Notes: generated by a model from the sequence alone, not told the origin. Counted from the stretch's first letter, positions 21,201 through 28,706 are shown. The stretch is DNA of 34,693 bases from JBOCEF01 sp047610385 (GCA_047610385.1 JBLGAC010000042.1:1-34693), one strand, 5' to 3'. Translations and numbers: made by a program.

Positions 21201-21597
21201 CCCGTCAGCGCGCGATTTCGCCAAGGGCTACGGGCTGGACGCCGATGTTATGGCGTGGTTCGCGGCGCAGTATATCCCCGAGGGGACAGATCTGCGCGAC
21301 CCACGTCTGTCGCCCCTGCTGGCGGCAAGCCACGCGGACCTGCCGCCAGCCTTTGTGGCGACGGCAGGGTTTGACCCACTGCGCGATGATGGTGCGCGCT
21401 ATGCGCAAAAGCTGGCGGGCGACGGCGTGCCGGTCAAACACACCGTGTATCCTGACCTGATCCACGGGTTCCAAAACTGGGCGGGGATTGTGCCCGCTGC
21501 CGGTGCGGCGGTGCGCGACATCGCACAGGTCATCAGCGCCTTGGCGCAGCAAAATGACCTCCGGTTGACTGAGAAAACCAAAGCCACCGCCGAATAA
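18256..21597 (+). CDS. Three-enzyme fusion: short-chain dehydrogenase + Baeyer-Villiger monooxygenase + alpha/beta-hydrolase
   Basis: One uninterrupted 1113-residue frame joins three complete enzymes. Residues 1-275 are a short-chain dehydrogenase: TGAAGGIG at 12-19, Asp37 after the second strand (points to NAD), NNAG at 89-92, Asn114, and Ser143, Tyr156, Lys160. Residues 285-762 are a type I Baeyer-Villiger monooxygenase: GAGFSG at 291-296, the GGTWWLNTYPGAACD signature at 321-335, the FxGxxxHxxxWD fingerprint at 432-443, and a second nucleotide site at 457-462 reading GSAASA instead of the usual GxGxxG. A Pro/Ala-rich linker (763-789) leads to an HSL-family esterase at 790-1113: HGGGW at 871-875, GDSAGG with nucleophile Ser945, and probable Asp1040 and His1070. 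No signal peptide is seen, so it should be cytoplasmic. The order matches alcohol to ketone to ester or lactone to hydrolysed product. Substrate unknown. Confidence 0.93.
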   Translation: MKDYTGKVAFITGAAGGIGYALAHAMGARGAKVMLADIDTAALSSACETLRALGIDAAHVLCDVSDPKAVARAAQATLDRFGKVHVVVNNAGVSLGGPAGEIAIEDWNWIVGINLMGVVHGVETFVPILKAQGEGGCIINTASMAGHLAMAGGGPYTTTKYAVVGYSETIRQELAPMGIAVSVLCPGWVRTAINDTSKARPSLQNGGAEREVTAQGQQIADAIAAGLDPAAVAEWTLAKIAENRFYIFTHPDLAPFVEGRFAEIKTDLDDSRALADMATKDGDPLDVLVIGAGFSGICAAIGLKQNGITRFAVYDKCSGIGGTWWLNTYPGAACDIPSHFYCYSFEMNPGWSRLYAPQPEIQAYIDHCAVKYGVRDQIHLGREIQNLVFDEDAALWITTFTDGTIMRSLYVINASGGLHKPLIPDIAGRPAFKGVQMHTARWDHGFDPKGKRIAIIGSAASAIQAAPELAKTARSITLFQRTPNFIAPRDDVAYSAEQQATFRADPQSMQTIRDEMFTDRDTCLFPIVVNSAIRQIAGDDIKRFIRSQIVDPDLQKKLIPDYELGCKRILISDNFLPALNSGAVEVVTDPIREIIARGIVDQTGRDHVVDAIIYATGFDLDGHKLGLQITGPGGLTLADLWKDRADAYKSAMVPGLPNYFMVTGPNAGVGTTSVVYLIEQSVNWIVEAIKYGARDKLISVKPEASAAHSDNIQTRLQGTVWATGCDSWYIGSNGRNETLFPGNAQDFADQMRSLNLDDFIVAPRPAGDAAPHWAPARPDVDAPAHPAQGLDPTIRAILSAPATQTAPSMTGMTAPEARAHYKTMVGKLEATVSIDCSVEDQRMELDGRGLDFRVYRPVGTVVDAPALVYFHGGGWVIGDLDTHDNTCRAMAMASGVCIVSVNYRRAPEHPFPAAIEDGYDAFGWIVRHAFLLGLDPLRLGIGGDSAGGNIAAAVTLDLRRRGGPHCAWQMLIYPSVTAIRDTPSARDFAKGYGLDADVMAWFAAQYIPEGTDLRDPRLSPLLAASHADLPPAFVATAGFDPLRDDGARYAQKLAGDGVPVKHTVYPDLIHGFQNWAGIVPAAGAAVRDIAQVISALAQQNDLRLTEKTKATAE

Positions 21598-21624
21598 TCA
21601 AAACCACCAACGGGAGATAATCTT

Positions 21625-22008
21625 ATGAAATACACCCTTATCGCAGCGACCATCCTTTTCGCCACACAGGCCTCAGCGAATGAACCGTTCGGGGTCTGGC
21701 AGACCATCACCGACGACACGGGTGCCTACCTGCTGGTCGACGTTCAGCCCTGCGCGGCAGACGCGGCCAAGCTGTGCAGCACCGTGACCGAGGTGATCAA
21801 TTCACCCCATCAGAACCTGGTCGGCCGTCCGTTGTTCTGGGACCTTGAGGCCACGGATGACAACAAATGGGAAAACGGTAAGGTCTGGGATGCCGCGACC
21901 GACAAGGTGTATGACGCGCAAGTCACCTTGGGCAAAACAGCGATGCGCGTCGAAGGCTGCGTCAGCCTGTTCTGCGATGGCCAGAACTGGAAGCGCCCCC
22001 AAAAGTGA
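21625..22008 (+). CDS. DUF2147-family periplasmic protein
   Basis: A 127-residue protein with signal peptide MKYTLIAATILFATQASA and a mature part of the DUF2147 type: FGVWQTITDDTGAYLLVDV near the N-terminus, a Cys pair at CAADAAKLC, and the terminal block MRVEGCVSLFCDGQNWKR. The four Cys could form disulfides in the periplasm. The family has no established reaction. It starts 27 bases after the fusion gene with GGGAG before ATG, so it is probably co-transcribed. Nothing in it points to a role in the oxidation pathway. Confidence 0.75.
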   Translation: MKYTLIAATILFATQASANEPFGVWQTITDDTGAYLLVDVQPCAADAAKLCSTVTEVINSPHQNLVGRPLFWDLEATDDNKWENGKVWDAATDKVYDAQVTLGKTAMRVEGCVSLFCDGQNWKRPQK

Positions 22009-22117
22009 CTTGGCGATGCGGGCCCCGAGGTGAATGCCCGGGCTCGCCTGCATTGCGCTTGCATTCGCGCGCGCCGTCAGATTTCGTGCCCAGCAACATT
22101 TTCTGACGGAGTTCACG

Positions 22118-23239
22118 ATGGCATGGTCCCCCGATAAAACCGAAGTCAACAGCTGGAACGAATGGGATCCGCTGCGGCATGTGATCGTCGGGCGCGCCGA
22201 TGATGGTCACATTCCACCCGCAGAACCCGCGCTTGACGCCAAGGTTCCCGAAGACAGCGACATGCGCGGCATGTGGGGGCGCAGGCCGCAAGACAGCATC
22301 GACCGCGCCAATGCGCTGCTCGACACCTTTGTGGGGCAGTTGCAGGCGCGCGGGGTGCGGGTGGATCGCCCGACCTGCATCGACCACGCCCTGCCCGCGA
22401 CCACGCCTGATTTTCACACCGACAGCCAGTTCGGTTGCATGCCGCCGCGCGACGTGCTGCTGACTGTCGGGCATGAGATCCTTGAAGCAACCATGAGCTA
22501 TCGCTGCCGGTGGTTCGAATATCTGAACTACCGCCCGCTGATGCAGCAATACTGGAACGAAGACCTCAATTTCCGGCATGAGGCCGCGCCCAAGCCGCGC
22601 CTGACCGACCGCGATTACCACCCAGATTACCTCTCGGAAAAGATTGGCGTCGATAAGCGCCTGAAATGGGCTGAGGAAAAGTTTTTCGTCACCACTGAGG
22701 AAGAACCCCTGTTCGACGCCGCCGACGTGCTGCGGTTTGGCAAGGATCTGGTGGTGCAGCACGGCTTCACCACCAACCTCAAGGGCATCGAATGGCTGCG
22801 CCGCCATTTCACCGATCACCGGGTGCATGCGGTCAACTTTCCCGGCGATCCCTACCCGATCCACATCGACGCCACCTTCACGCCGCTGCGTCCGGGGCTG
22901 ATCCTGAACAACCCGCAACGCCGCCTGCCCACGGCCCAGCGTGAGATGTTTGAACGCAATGGGTGGGAGATCGTGGACAGCGCCCAGCCCGCCCATAACG
23001 CCCCGCCGCCGCTGTGTTATTCGTCAACATGGCTGTCGATGAATGTGCTGGTGCTTGATCCCAAAACCGTCTGCGTTGAGAAATCTGAGGTTTATCAGGC
23101 TGAGCAGATGGACAAGCTGGGCATGGAGGTGATCGAGGTCGATCTGCGCGACGCCTATGCGTTCGGCGGCGGCCTGCATTGCTGCACCGCCGATGTCTAC
23201 CGCGACGGCGTGTGCGAAGATTATTTCCCCAAACAGTGA
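22118..23239 (+). CDS. Glycine amidinotransferase-like enzyme
   Basis: A 373-residue enzyme of the arginine:glycine amidinotransferase family, which moves the amidino group of arginine to an amine acceptor. ATG 22118 with ACGGAG six bases upstream is the likely start; 28 further residues in frame upstream look non-coding. The catalytic triad is visible: Asp200 or Asp203 in FDAADVLRFGKD, His249 in HIDATFTPLRPG, and Cys355 in GGGLHCCTADV. The N-terminus VNSWNEWDPLRHVIVGRAD is typical. The product could be guanidinoacetate or another guanidino compound; relatives make precursors in natural product pathways. It lies 109 bases after the DUF2147 gene and before a strong hairpin. The acceptor cannot be read from sequence. 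Confidence 0.85.
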   Translation: MAWSPDKTEVNSWNEWDPLRHVIVGRADDGHIPPAEPALDAKVPEDSDMRGMWGRRPQDSIDRANALLDTFVGQLQARGVRVDRPTCIDHALPATTPDFHTDSQFGCMPPRDVLLTVGHEILEATMSYRCRWFEYLNYRPLMQQYWNEDLNFRHEAAPKPRLTDRDYHPDYLSEKIGVDKRLKWAEEKFFVTTEEEPLFDAADVLRFGKDLVVQHGFTTNLKGIEWLRRHFTDHRVHAVNFPGDPYPIHIDATFTPLRPGLILNNPQRRLPTAQREMFERNGWEIVDSAQPAHNAPPPLCYSSTWLSMNVLVLDPKTVCVEKSEVYQAEQMDKLGMEVIEVDLRDAYAFGGGLHCCTADVYRDGVCEDYFPKQ

Positions 23240-23246
23240 TCCCCCT

Positions 23247-23270
23247 CCCCCCCGCGGCGCAGCGGGGGGG
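23247..23270 (+). terminator. GC hairpin after the amidinotransferase
   Basis: CCCCCCCGC (23247-23255) and GCGGGGGGG (23262-23270) pair perfectly around a 6-base loop, 8 bases after the stop. There is no T tract. It probably ends or attenuates the fusion-DUF2147-amidinotransferase transcript. A very similar C/G hairpin lies between dctP and dctQ. Confidence 0.55.
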
Positions 23271-23301
23271 GAATGCGCCTCGTCAAACGTGCATTTCCAT
23301 G

Positions 23302-23332
23302 GCAAAATGCTGGTAAATCGTCAGCGTTTTGC
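23302..23332 (+). promoter_or_regulatory. Candidate operator before the MarR-like gene
   Basis: Arms GCAAAATGCTG (23302-23312) and CAGCGTTTTGC (23322-23332) match in 10 of 11 positions as an inverted repeat with a 9-base spacer. It abuts the AGGA ribosome site at 23333-23336 of the regulator, so binding there would block its own expression. TCAGCGTTTTGC (23321-23332) is identical to 26825-26836 in front of dctP. Confidence 0.6.
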
Positions 23333-23341
23333 AGGAAATTC

Positions 23342-23860
23342 ATGGCCATGCCCACCGAAGATCGCCGCCGCATCGTCTCCTCCCGCCATCTTGCTGAGGG
23401 CGAAGGCTGGGAGGCGTCGGAGTTCGAATATGGGCTGATCATCGCCTACAACGCCTTCACCCGCTGGATGCAGCGCTGCATGGCCGCCGCAGGGATGCCG
23501 GAGCTGAGCGCGCTGGAGATCCTGGTGCTGCACAACACCAACCACCGTGACCGCGAAAAGCGGCTGACGGACATCTGTTTTATGCTGAACATCGAAGACG
23601 GGCACACGGTGAATTACGCGCTGCGCAAGCTGCTCAAGCTTGGGCTGCTCACATCAGACAAGCGCGGCAAGGAGGTGTTCTACCAAGCCTCCGCGACCGG
23701 GCGCGATCTGTGCCAAGCCTACCGCACCATCCGCCAGCAATGCCTGCTGGCGGGCCAATCGGGCGGGATTGACGGCGCGCGGCTCAGCGAAATCGCCACC
23801 ATGCTGCGCGCCATGTCCGGCCAATACGATCAGGCCAGCCGGGCGGCTGCCTCGTTGTAA
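23342..23860 (+). CDS. MarR-like winged-helix regulator
   Basis: A 172-residue DNA-binding protein. ATG 23342 follows AGGA by five bases; the upstream in-frame part contains the operator and is not coding. The core has ELSALEILVLHNTNHRDREK, LTDICFMLNIEDGHTVNYAL and LRKLLKLGLLTSDKRGKEVF, a winged helix with recognition helix and wing like MarR proteins. Its C-terminus converges with dctM, with stops 5 bases apart. The dyad over its own leader and the identical 12 bases at the dctP promoter suggest it represses itself and controls the TRAP and pxp genes. The ligand may be pyroglutamate or a related acid, by inference from the targets. Confidence 0.75.
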   Translation: MAMPTEDRRRIVSSRHLAEGEGWEASEFEYGLIIAYNAFTRWMQRCMAAAGMPELSALEILVLHNTNHRDREKRLTDICFMLNIEDGHTVNYALRKLLKLGLLTSDKRGKEVFYQASATGRDLCQAYRTIRQQCLLAGQSGGIDGARLSEIATMLRAMSGQYDQASRAAASL

Positions 23861-23864
23861 GGCG

Positions 23865-25166
23865 TCAGTTGCCCATGGCGTTGGGCAGCCAGGTGACGAT
23901 GGCCGGGAAGATGGTGATCAGCAGCGCGCCCAGCATCAGCAGAAGAAAGAACGGCAGCGCTGCGCGTGCCACCCGCAGAATGTTGATGCCGGTCAGCCCT
24001 TGGATCACGAACAGGTTGAACCCGACGGGGGGGGTGATCTGGCTCATCTCCACCACCAGCACCAGATAGATGCCGAACCACAGCGGGTCGATGCCGACTG
24101 CCTCAACCATCGGCAGGATGATCGATGTGGTCAGCACCACCACCGAAATCCCGTCCAGAAAGCACCCCAGCACCACAAAGAACACCGTCAGCACCGCCAG
24201 CAGCGCATAGGGCGACAGATCGAAGGTGCCGATCCATGCGGCCAGATTGCGCGGAATGCCGGTAAAGCCCATGGCGATCGACAGGAATGCCGCGCCCAGC
24301 AGAATAAAGGCGATCATGCATGAGGTGCGCGTGGCGGCCATCAGCGCGTCGGTGAACTGGGCGCGCCCAAAGCCGCCCATGGCCAGTGCAAGCGCCACAG
24401 ACAGCACCACCCCGATGGCGGCGGCGTCAGTGGGGGATGCGACGCCGGTGTAGATCGACCCGATCACCCCACAGATCAGCGCCATCACCGGCAAAAGGCG
24501 GCGCGACGCGCGCAGCTTTTCGCCAAGGGTGGGGCGCGCGTCCTCTCGTGGGATCAGTGCGGGGTTCATCCACGCGCGCACCGCCACATAGCCTGCGAAC
24601 AACGCCACCAGCATGATGCCCGGCAAGACGCCGGCCACGAACAGGCGGGCGATGGATTGCTCAGTCGCCACGCCATAGACGATCAGGATGATCGATGGCG
24701 GGATCAGCAGCCCCAGCGTCGCCGATCCGGCCAGCGTGCCCAGCACCAGATCCTGCGGATAGCCGCGGCGTTTCAGTTCAGGCACCGTCATCCGGCCAAT
24801 GGTCGCGGCGGTCGCGGCTGAGGACCCCGACACCGCCGCAAAGATCGCGCAGCCCAGAATGTTGACGTGCAGCAGCCCTCCCGGCGCGCGCCCCAGCCAA
24901 GGCGCGAGGCCTGAGAACATGTCCTGCGACAGCCGCGAGCGCAGCAAAATCTCGCCCATGAAGATGAACAGGGGCAGCGCAGCAAGTGGCCAACTGTGGC
25001 TGTGCCCCCAGATGGTGGTGGCCAGCACCAGCCCCGCAGGCGCGGTCGAAAATGCGGTGATGGCGACAAAGGCCATGGTGAACAGCGCCAGCGCCACCCA
25101 GACACCCCCGGCCAGAAGGCTGAGCAGCAGCGTCAGCAGAATGCCGAAAATCAACGGATCAGACAT
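23865..25166 (-). CDS. dctM: TRAP transporter large membrane subunit DctM
   Basis: A 433-residue, about 12-helix membrane protein of the DctM family, the permease of a TRAP secondary transporter. Typical blocks are PLFIFMGEILLRS, AAVSGSSAATAATIGRMTVP, GTLAGSATLGLLIPPSIILI and LVVEMSQITPPVGFNLFVIQ. ATG 25166 lies 4 bases after the dctQ stop, so the two are translated as a unit. It is co-transcribed with dctP and dctQ. Confidence 0.93.
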   Translation of the reverse strand: MSDPLIFGILLTLLLSLLAGGVWVALALFTMAFVAITAFSTAPAGLVLATTIWGHSHSWPLAALPLFIFMGEILLRSRLSQDMFSGLAPWLGRAPGGLLHVNILGCAIFAAVSGSSAATAATIGRMTVPELKRRGYPQDLVLGTLAGSATLGLLIPPSIILIVYGVATEQSIARLFVAGVLPGIMLVALFAGYVAVRAWMNPALIPREDARPTLGEKLRASRRLLPVMALICGVIGSIYTGVASPTDAAAIGVVLSVALALAMGGFGRAQFTDALMAATRTSCMIAFILLGAAFLSIAMGFTGIPRNLAAWIGTFDLSPYALLAVLTVFFVVLGCFLDGISVVVLTTSIILPMVEAVGIDPLWFGIYLVLVVEMSQITPPVGFNLFVIQGLTGINILRVARAALPFFLLLMLGALLITIFPAIVTWLPNAMGN

Positions 25167-25170
25167 GAAC

Positions 25171-25695
25171 TTACTCCGACCCGGCGTCTTTGAGGATGGG
25201 TTGCCCGGCGATCAACGCCTCGGCCAATGTGTGCAGCAGCGCGACGGTCAACAGCCCCAGACCCGTGACCATCGAGGTCTGCGGCATCCATAGCGGGATC
25301 GCGACGATGCCGTAGGACATGTCGCCAAATGCGATGCTTTCACGGATCAGCCCGACGCTGAACCATGTGGCGCAGCCCGCCACCGCGGTGCCAAGCGACA
25401 GGGCCAGCACCTCAAAGACCCAGCGCGCGCGGGGCGGCATGACCTGGACCACAAGATTGACCCGGATATGACCGCCAGCGCGCAGCGTATAGGCCAGCGC
25501 CATGAAGGTTGCGGTGGCCAGAAAATAGCCTGCGAAATCGGCATAGGACGGGATGGTATACGACAGCTCCGGCCCACCGATGCGCGCCAGAATGTTCAGC
25601 GACACCTGCGCGGTGACCAGCAAGCTGATCCCCAGAATTGACAGCGCGGCGATTGCCCCCGCGGCTTTATATAGAAGGTCAAGCGCCCGGAGCAT
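25171..25695 (-). CDS. dctQ: TRAP transporter small membrane subunit DctQ
   Basis: A 174-residue, four-helix protein of the DctQ type, the partner of DctM in the inner membrane. It shows the usual AGYFLATATFMALAYTLRAG and GGHIRVNLVVQVMPPRARW. ATG at 25693-25695. It lies 80 bases after dctP, separated by a GC hairpin, and immediately before dctM. Confidence 0.88.
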   Translation of the reverse strand: MLRALDLLYKAAGAIAALSILGISLLVTAQVSLNILARIGGPELSYTIPSYADFAGYFLATATFMALAYTLRAGGHIRVNLVVQVMPPRARWVFEVLALSLGTAVAGCATWFSVGLIRESIAFGDMSYGIVAIPLWMPQTSMVTGLGLLTVALLHTLAEALIAGQPILKDAGSE

Positions 25696-25741
25696 CCGCG
25701 TATCCCGCCAATTGGCGCCCCGAGGCGCCGGACATGAGAAG

Positions 25742-25764
25742 CCCCCCGCGCGCGGCGCGGGGGG
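25742..25764 (-). terminator. GC hairpin between dctP and dctQ, likely attenuator
   Basis: CCCCCCGCGC (25742-25751) and GCGCGGGGGG (25755-25764) pair perfectly over 10 bases with a 3-base loop, 11 bases after the dctP stop. Without a T tract it more likely stabilises the dctP message or causes partial termination, giving more binding protein than membrane subunits. Confidence 0.55.
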
Positions 25765-25775
25765 GATGGTCAGTC

Positions 25776-26744
25776 TTAGTTCGCCTGATAGGCCGACAGC
25801 ACCTCAAGCGCGTCGGGGCTGGCACCGGCTTTCCAGTTGTCCAGCATCTGCGCGCCAATGGCCTTCAGCCCGGCGACCAGCGCGGGGCTGGGGGCCACGA
25901 TGATCATGCCGTTATCTGCCATCACCTGGGTCTTGGTGGTGGCCTCATCTTTTGACATTTCCCAGCCGCGGGTCTCTGCGGTGGCAGCGGCGGCGATCAC
26001 AGCGGCCTGAACCTCAGGCGACAGGGCGTCAAAAACGCGCTTATTCACCACGACGATGTTCTTGGGCACCCAAGCGTCGATGGTGGTGTAGTGGGTCACG
26101 AAATCCCACGCCTTGGAGTTCGCGCCAGTCGACGGCGAGGTGATCATCGCCTGCACCTGGCCAGTGGCAAAGGCCTGCGCGATGTCGGATGCCTCAATCT
26201 GCACCGGGGCAGCATTGGCGAGGGTGGCGAATTCTTCAAGCGCGGCGTTGTAGGCGCGGAACCGCAGGCCAGCAAGGTCTTCGACCGTCGCAATTTCGCC
26301 CTTGGTGTACAGGCCCTGCGCCGGCCACGGCACTGAGAAGAGCGGCTTCAGCCCCTGCCCCGCCAACAGCTTTTCAACCGCGGGCTTCTGCGCGGCCCAC
26401 AGCTTGGCTGCCTCGTCATAGCTGGTGGCGACGAAGGGCTGGCTGTCGATCCCGTAGGCGAGATCTTCGTTCGACAGGCGCGACAGGAAGAACTCTCCGA
26501 TCGGCACCTGGCGTGAGCGCACGGCATTCTTGATTTCCGCATGGGGGAACAAAGATCCCGCCGAATGCACGGTGATGGTCAGCGCGCCGTCCGTGGCGGC
26601 GGCGACATCGGCGGCGAACTGCGCGATGTTCGCGGTGTGGAAAATAGCGTCGCCGTAGGGCGTCGGCATGTCCCAACTATCGGCCGCGGCCGGAGCGGCG
26701 AGACCGAGGGCCGCGGCAAAGGCCGCTGCAATGTTCAGCTTCAT
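25776..26744 (-). CDS. dctP: TRAP transporter solute-binding protein DctP
   Basis: A 322-residue periplasmic binding protein. I use ATG 26744, which starts a clear signal peptide (MKLNIAAAFAAALGLAAPAA, cut near AADS); the 55 residues upstream in frame are leader sequence. Domains follow the DctP family, with the ligand-binding Arg in LAGLRFRAYN near residue 165 that grips a carboxylate. The divergent pxpBCA genes point to pyroglutamate as ligand; Bordetella DctP6 and DctP7 are known to bind it. AGGGA precedes the start. The 180-base gap to pxpB holds a candidate operator. Confidence 0.9.
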   Translation of the reverse strand: MKLNIAAAFAAALGLAAPAAADSWDMPTPYGDAIFHTANIAQFAADVAAATDGALTITVHSAGSLFPHAEIKNAVRSRQVPIGEFFLSRLSNEDLAYGIDSQPFVATSYDEAAKLWAAQKPAVEKLLAGQGLKPLFSVPWPAQGLYTKGEIATVEDLAGLRFRAYNAALEEFATLANAAPVQIEASDIAQAFATGQVQAMITSPSTGANSKAWDFVTHYTTIDAWVPKNIVVVNKRVFDALSPEVQAAVIAAAATAETRGWEMSKDEATTKTQVMADNGMIIVAPSPALVAGLKAIGAQMLDNWKAGASPDALEVLSAYQAN

Positions 26745-26805
26745 CGGATGGTTTCCCTGCTGCTGGTCATGGAGAGGCTTTGCGCGCCCCATTCCTTTTT
26801 CGTCG

Positions 26806-26836
26806 TCATAACGTTTACAAATTCTCAGCGTTTTGC
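26806..26836. promoter_or_regulatory. Candidate operator in the dctP/pxpB divergent promoter
   Basis: TCAGCGTTTTGC at 26825-26836 repeats the sequence at 23321-23332 exactly, and the match extends through AAAT at 26819-26822 with the same spacing. The other arm is weaker: TCATAACGTTT (26806-26816) agrees with the regulator-gene arm in 7 of 11 positions. It sits in the leader/promoter of dctP, 62 bases before its start, and 89 bases before pxpB. Confidence 0.6.
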
Positions 26837-26924
26837 CAATGATGCAAGGGAAATCTGTCAAGGGCACACGCCTCGACGCATGATTCGCTTTGGTTCGCCC
26901 TTTCTCCATTGACCGGATGACCCT

Positions 26925-27683
26925 ATGTCCGACACCGCCGCCCCGCCTACTGTCTTTCCCAGATTGGCACCCATCGGCATGACGGGAATGCTGGTCACGT
27001 TCTCAGGCATCCTGACCGAAAGCGCCAACCGCGCCGCGCTGGCGTTTCGCGCCGCCTTGGTCCGCGAAAGCTGGCCGGGTGTGGAGGAAACATCTGCCAC
27101 GCTCACCTCAGTGTTTGTCAGGTTCGATCCGCTGCACCTGAGCCATGCAGCCTTGGGCGCCCGGCTGCGCGATCTGCTGGCCAGCGCCGATTGGCTTGCC
27201 GCTCCGCTGCCGGGCGGGCGCAGGCGGTGGCGCATTCCGACGGTTTATGGCGGCGAGGCTGGGCCGCAATTGGCTGAGGCCGCTGGCCACACAGGCATGA
27301 CGCCCCAGGATGCTGCGGCGGATCTGTCGGCGGCGCGGGTGCAGGTGCTGACGATCGGCCACGGGCCGGGCCAACCCTATCTTGGCGTCCTGCCGCCAGC
27401 ATGGAACCTGCCACGGCAAAGCGCGCTGACCGCCCGCGTGCCCGAAGGCGCGCTGGTGGTGGCGATCCGGCAGCTTGTGCTGTTCTCAGCCCCCGGACCA
27501 ACCGGGTGGCGCCATGTGGGCCAGACCGCATTTCGCTGCTTCAGCCCCGACGCAGACGACCCCTTTGCATTGCGCCCCGGCGACGAGGCAACGTTCCACG
27601 CCGTGACGCCGGAAACCATGGCCGCCATCCGCCGCGATCCCGCAGCGGGCAATGGCGGCGCGACCTGTGAGGCGCTGCCATGA
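26925..27683 (+). CDS. pxpB: 5-oxoprolinase subunit PxpB (KipI family)
   Basis: A 252-residue KipI/PxpB protein, part of the PxpABC enzyme that hydrolyses 5-oxoproline to glutamate with ATP. It shows FPRLAPIGMTGMLVTFSG, the carboxyltransferase-like core VLTIGHGPGQPYLGVLPPAW, and LPRQSALTARVPEGALVVAI. It overlaps pxpC by four bases (ATGA), so coupling is likely. ATG 26925 is divergent from dctP. A weak upstream site makes a slightly different start possible. Confidence 0.88.
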   Translation: MSDTAAPPTVFPRLAPIGMTGMLVTFSGILTESANRAALAFRAALVRESWPGVEETSATLTSVFVRFDPLHLSHAALGARLRDLLASADWLAAPLPGGRRRWRIPTVYGGEAGPQLAEAAGHTGMTPQDAAADLSAARVQVLTIGHGPGQPYLGVLPPAWNLPRQSALTARVPEGALVVAIRQLVLFSAPGPTGWRHVGQTAFRCFSPDADDPFALRPGDEATFHAVTPETMAAIRRDPAAGNGGATCEALP

Positions 27684-28687
27684 CCCGCGCGTTAAAGGTG
27701 ATCAGCTGCGGGCCCAGCGTCACGGTGCAGGATCGCGGGCGCCCAGGCCATCTGGCGCACGGGCTGTCGCGCGGCGGCGCTGCCGACCGTTTGGCGTTGG
27801 CCGAAGGGGCGGCATTGCTGGGGCAAAGCGGGGATCTCGCCGCGCTGGAAATGGCGGGTTTTGGCGGGGAATTCGCGCCAACCGCTCCGATGCGCATCGC
27901 GCTGACCGGCGCGCCGATGGACGCAACGATCGATGGCCGATCAGTTGTGTGGAACGCCAGCCACATGCTGGCACCGGGCCAGCGCCTGCGCATTGGTGCG
28001 GCGCGGCGCGGGGTCTATGGGTATCTGCATGTGGGCGGCGGCATCGACACGCCGCTGCGCCTTGGTGCCCGCGCGGTGCATCTGGCCAGCGGACTGGGCC
28101 GCGCCATGGCGCCCGGCGATGCAGTGCCGGTGGGGCCGGATGCGCAGGGCCAAACCGGGCAGGTGCTGGCGGCGCAGGACCGCTTTTCCGGCGGCGCCGC
28201 CCGCATTCTGACCAGCGCGCAGACCGCGCTGTTCACGCCCGAAACACTGGCACGGTTCGAAGCCACCGCTTTTTCCCGCGATCAACGCGCCAACCGGCAA
28301 GGGATGCGCCTTGCCTTTGACGGCGCGCCCTTTGCCGCGCAGGGGCAGCTGAACATCCTGTCAGAAATCATCGTGCCCGGCGACATCCAGATGACCGGCG
28401 ACGGCGCGCCCTTTGTGCTGCTGCCCGAATGTCAGGCGACGGGGGGCTATCCGCGCATCGGCTCGGTGATCCCGGCGGATCTGCCGATGGTGGCGCAGGC
28501 CAGGCCGGGCGCGCCGCTGCGGTTCCGCTTTGTGGATCTGCCTGAGGCGCTGGCCGCCCATCGCGCCGCCATTGCCGAAAAGGCGGGCCTGCGGACCAAA
28601 CTGCGCCCTTTGATCCGCGACCCGCGATACATGAACGATCTGCTGAGCTATCAATTGATCGGCGGTGCCATCACCGGCTGGGAGTGA
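27680..28687 (+). CDS. pxpC: 5-oxoprolinase subunit PxpC (KipA family)
   Basis: A 335-residue biotin-dependent-carboxyltransferase-like protein, the PxpC/KipA partner of PxpB. Family blocks include SVTVQDRGRPGHLAHGLSRG near the start, YGYLHVGGGIDTPLRLGARA, and SEIIVPGDIQMTGDGAPFVL with LLPECQATGGYPRIGSVIPA near the end. The subunit acts with PxpB, probably in ATP-dependent activation of 5-oxoproline. Its stop lies 19 bases before the pxpA start. Confidence 0.92.
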   Translation: MTRALKVISCGPSVTVQDRGRPGHLAHGLSRGGAADRLALAEGAALLGQSGDLAALEMAGFGGEFAPTAPMRIALTGAPMDATIDGRSVVWNASHMLAPGQRLRIGAARRGVYGYLHVGGGIDTPLRLGARAVHLASGLGRAMAPGDAVPVGPDAQGQTGQVLAAQDRFSGGAARILTSAQTALFTPETLARFEATAFSRDQRANRQGMRLAFDGAPFAAQGQLNILSEIIVPGDIQMTGDGAPFVLLPECQATGGYPRIGSVIPADLPMVAQARPGAPLRFRFVDLPEALAAHRAAIAEKAGLRTKLRPLIRDPRYMNDLLSYQLIGGAITGWE

Positions 28688-28706
28688 ACATCATGGGAAA
28701 AATGCT

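Noticed and set aside
23640..24323. 227-residue forward open frame
   Set aside because: It overlaps the MarR-like gene in another frame and is antisense to dctM; its composition rich in His, Gln and Arg is typical of a shadow of a GC-rich gene.
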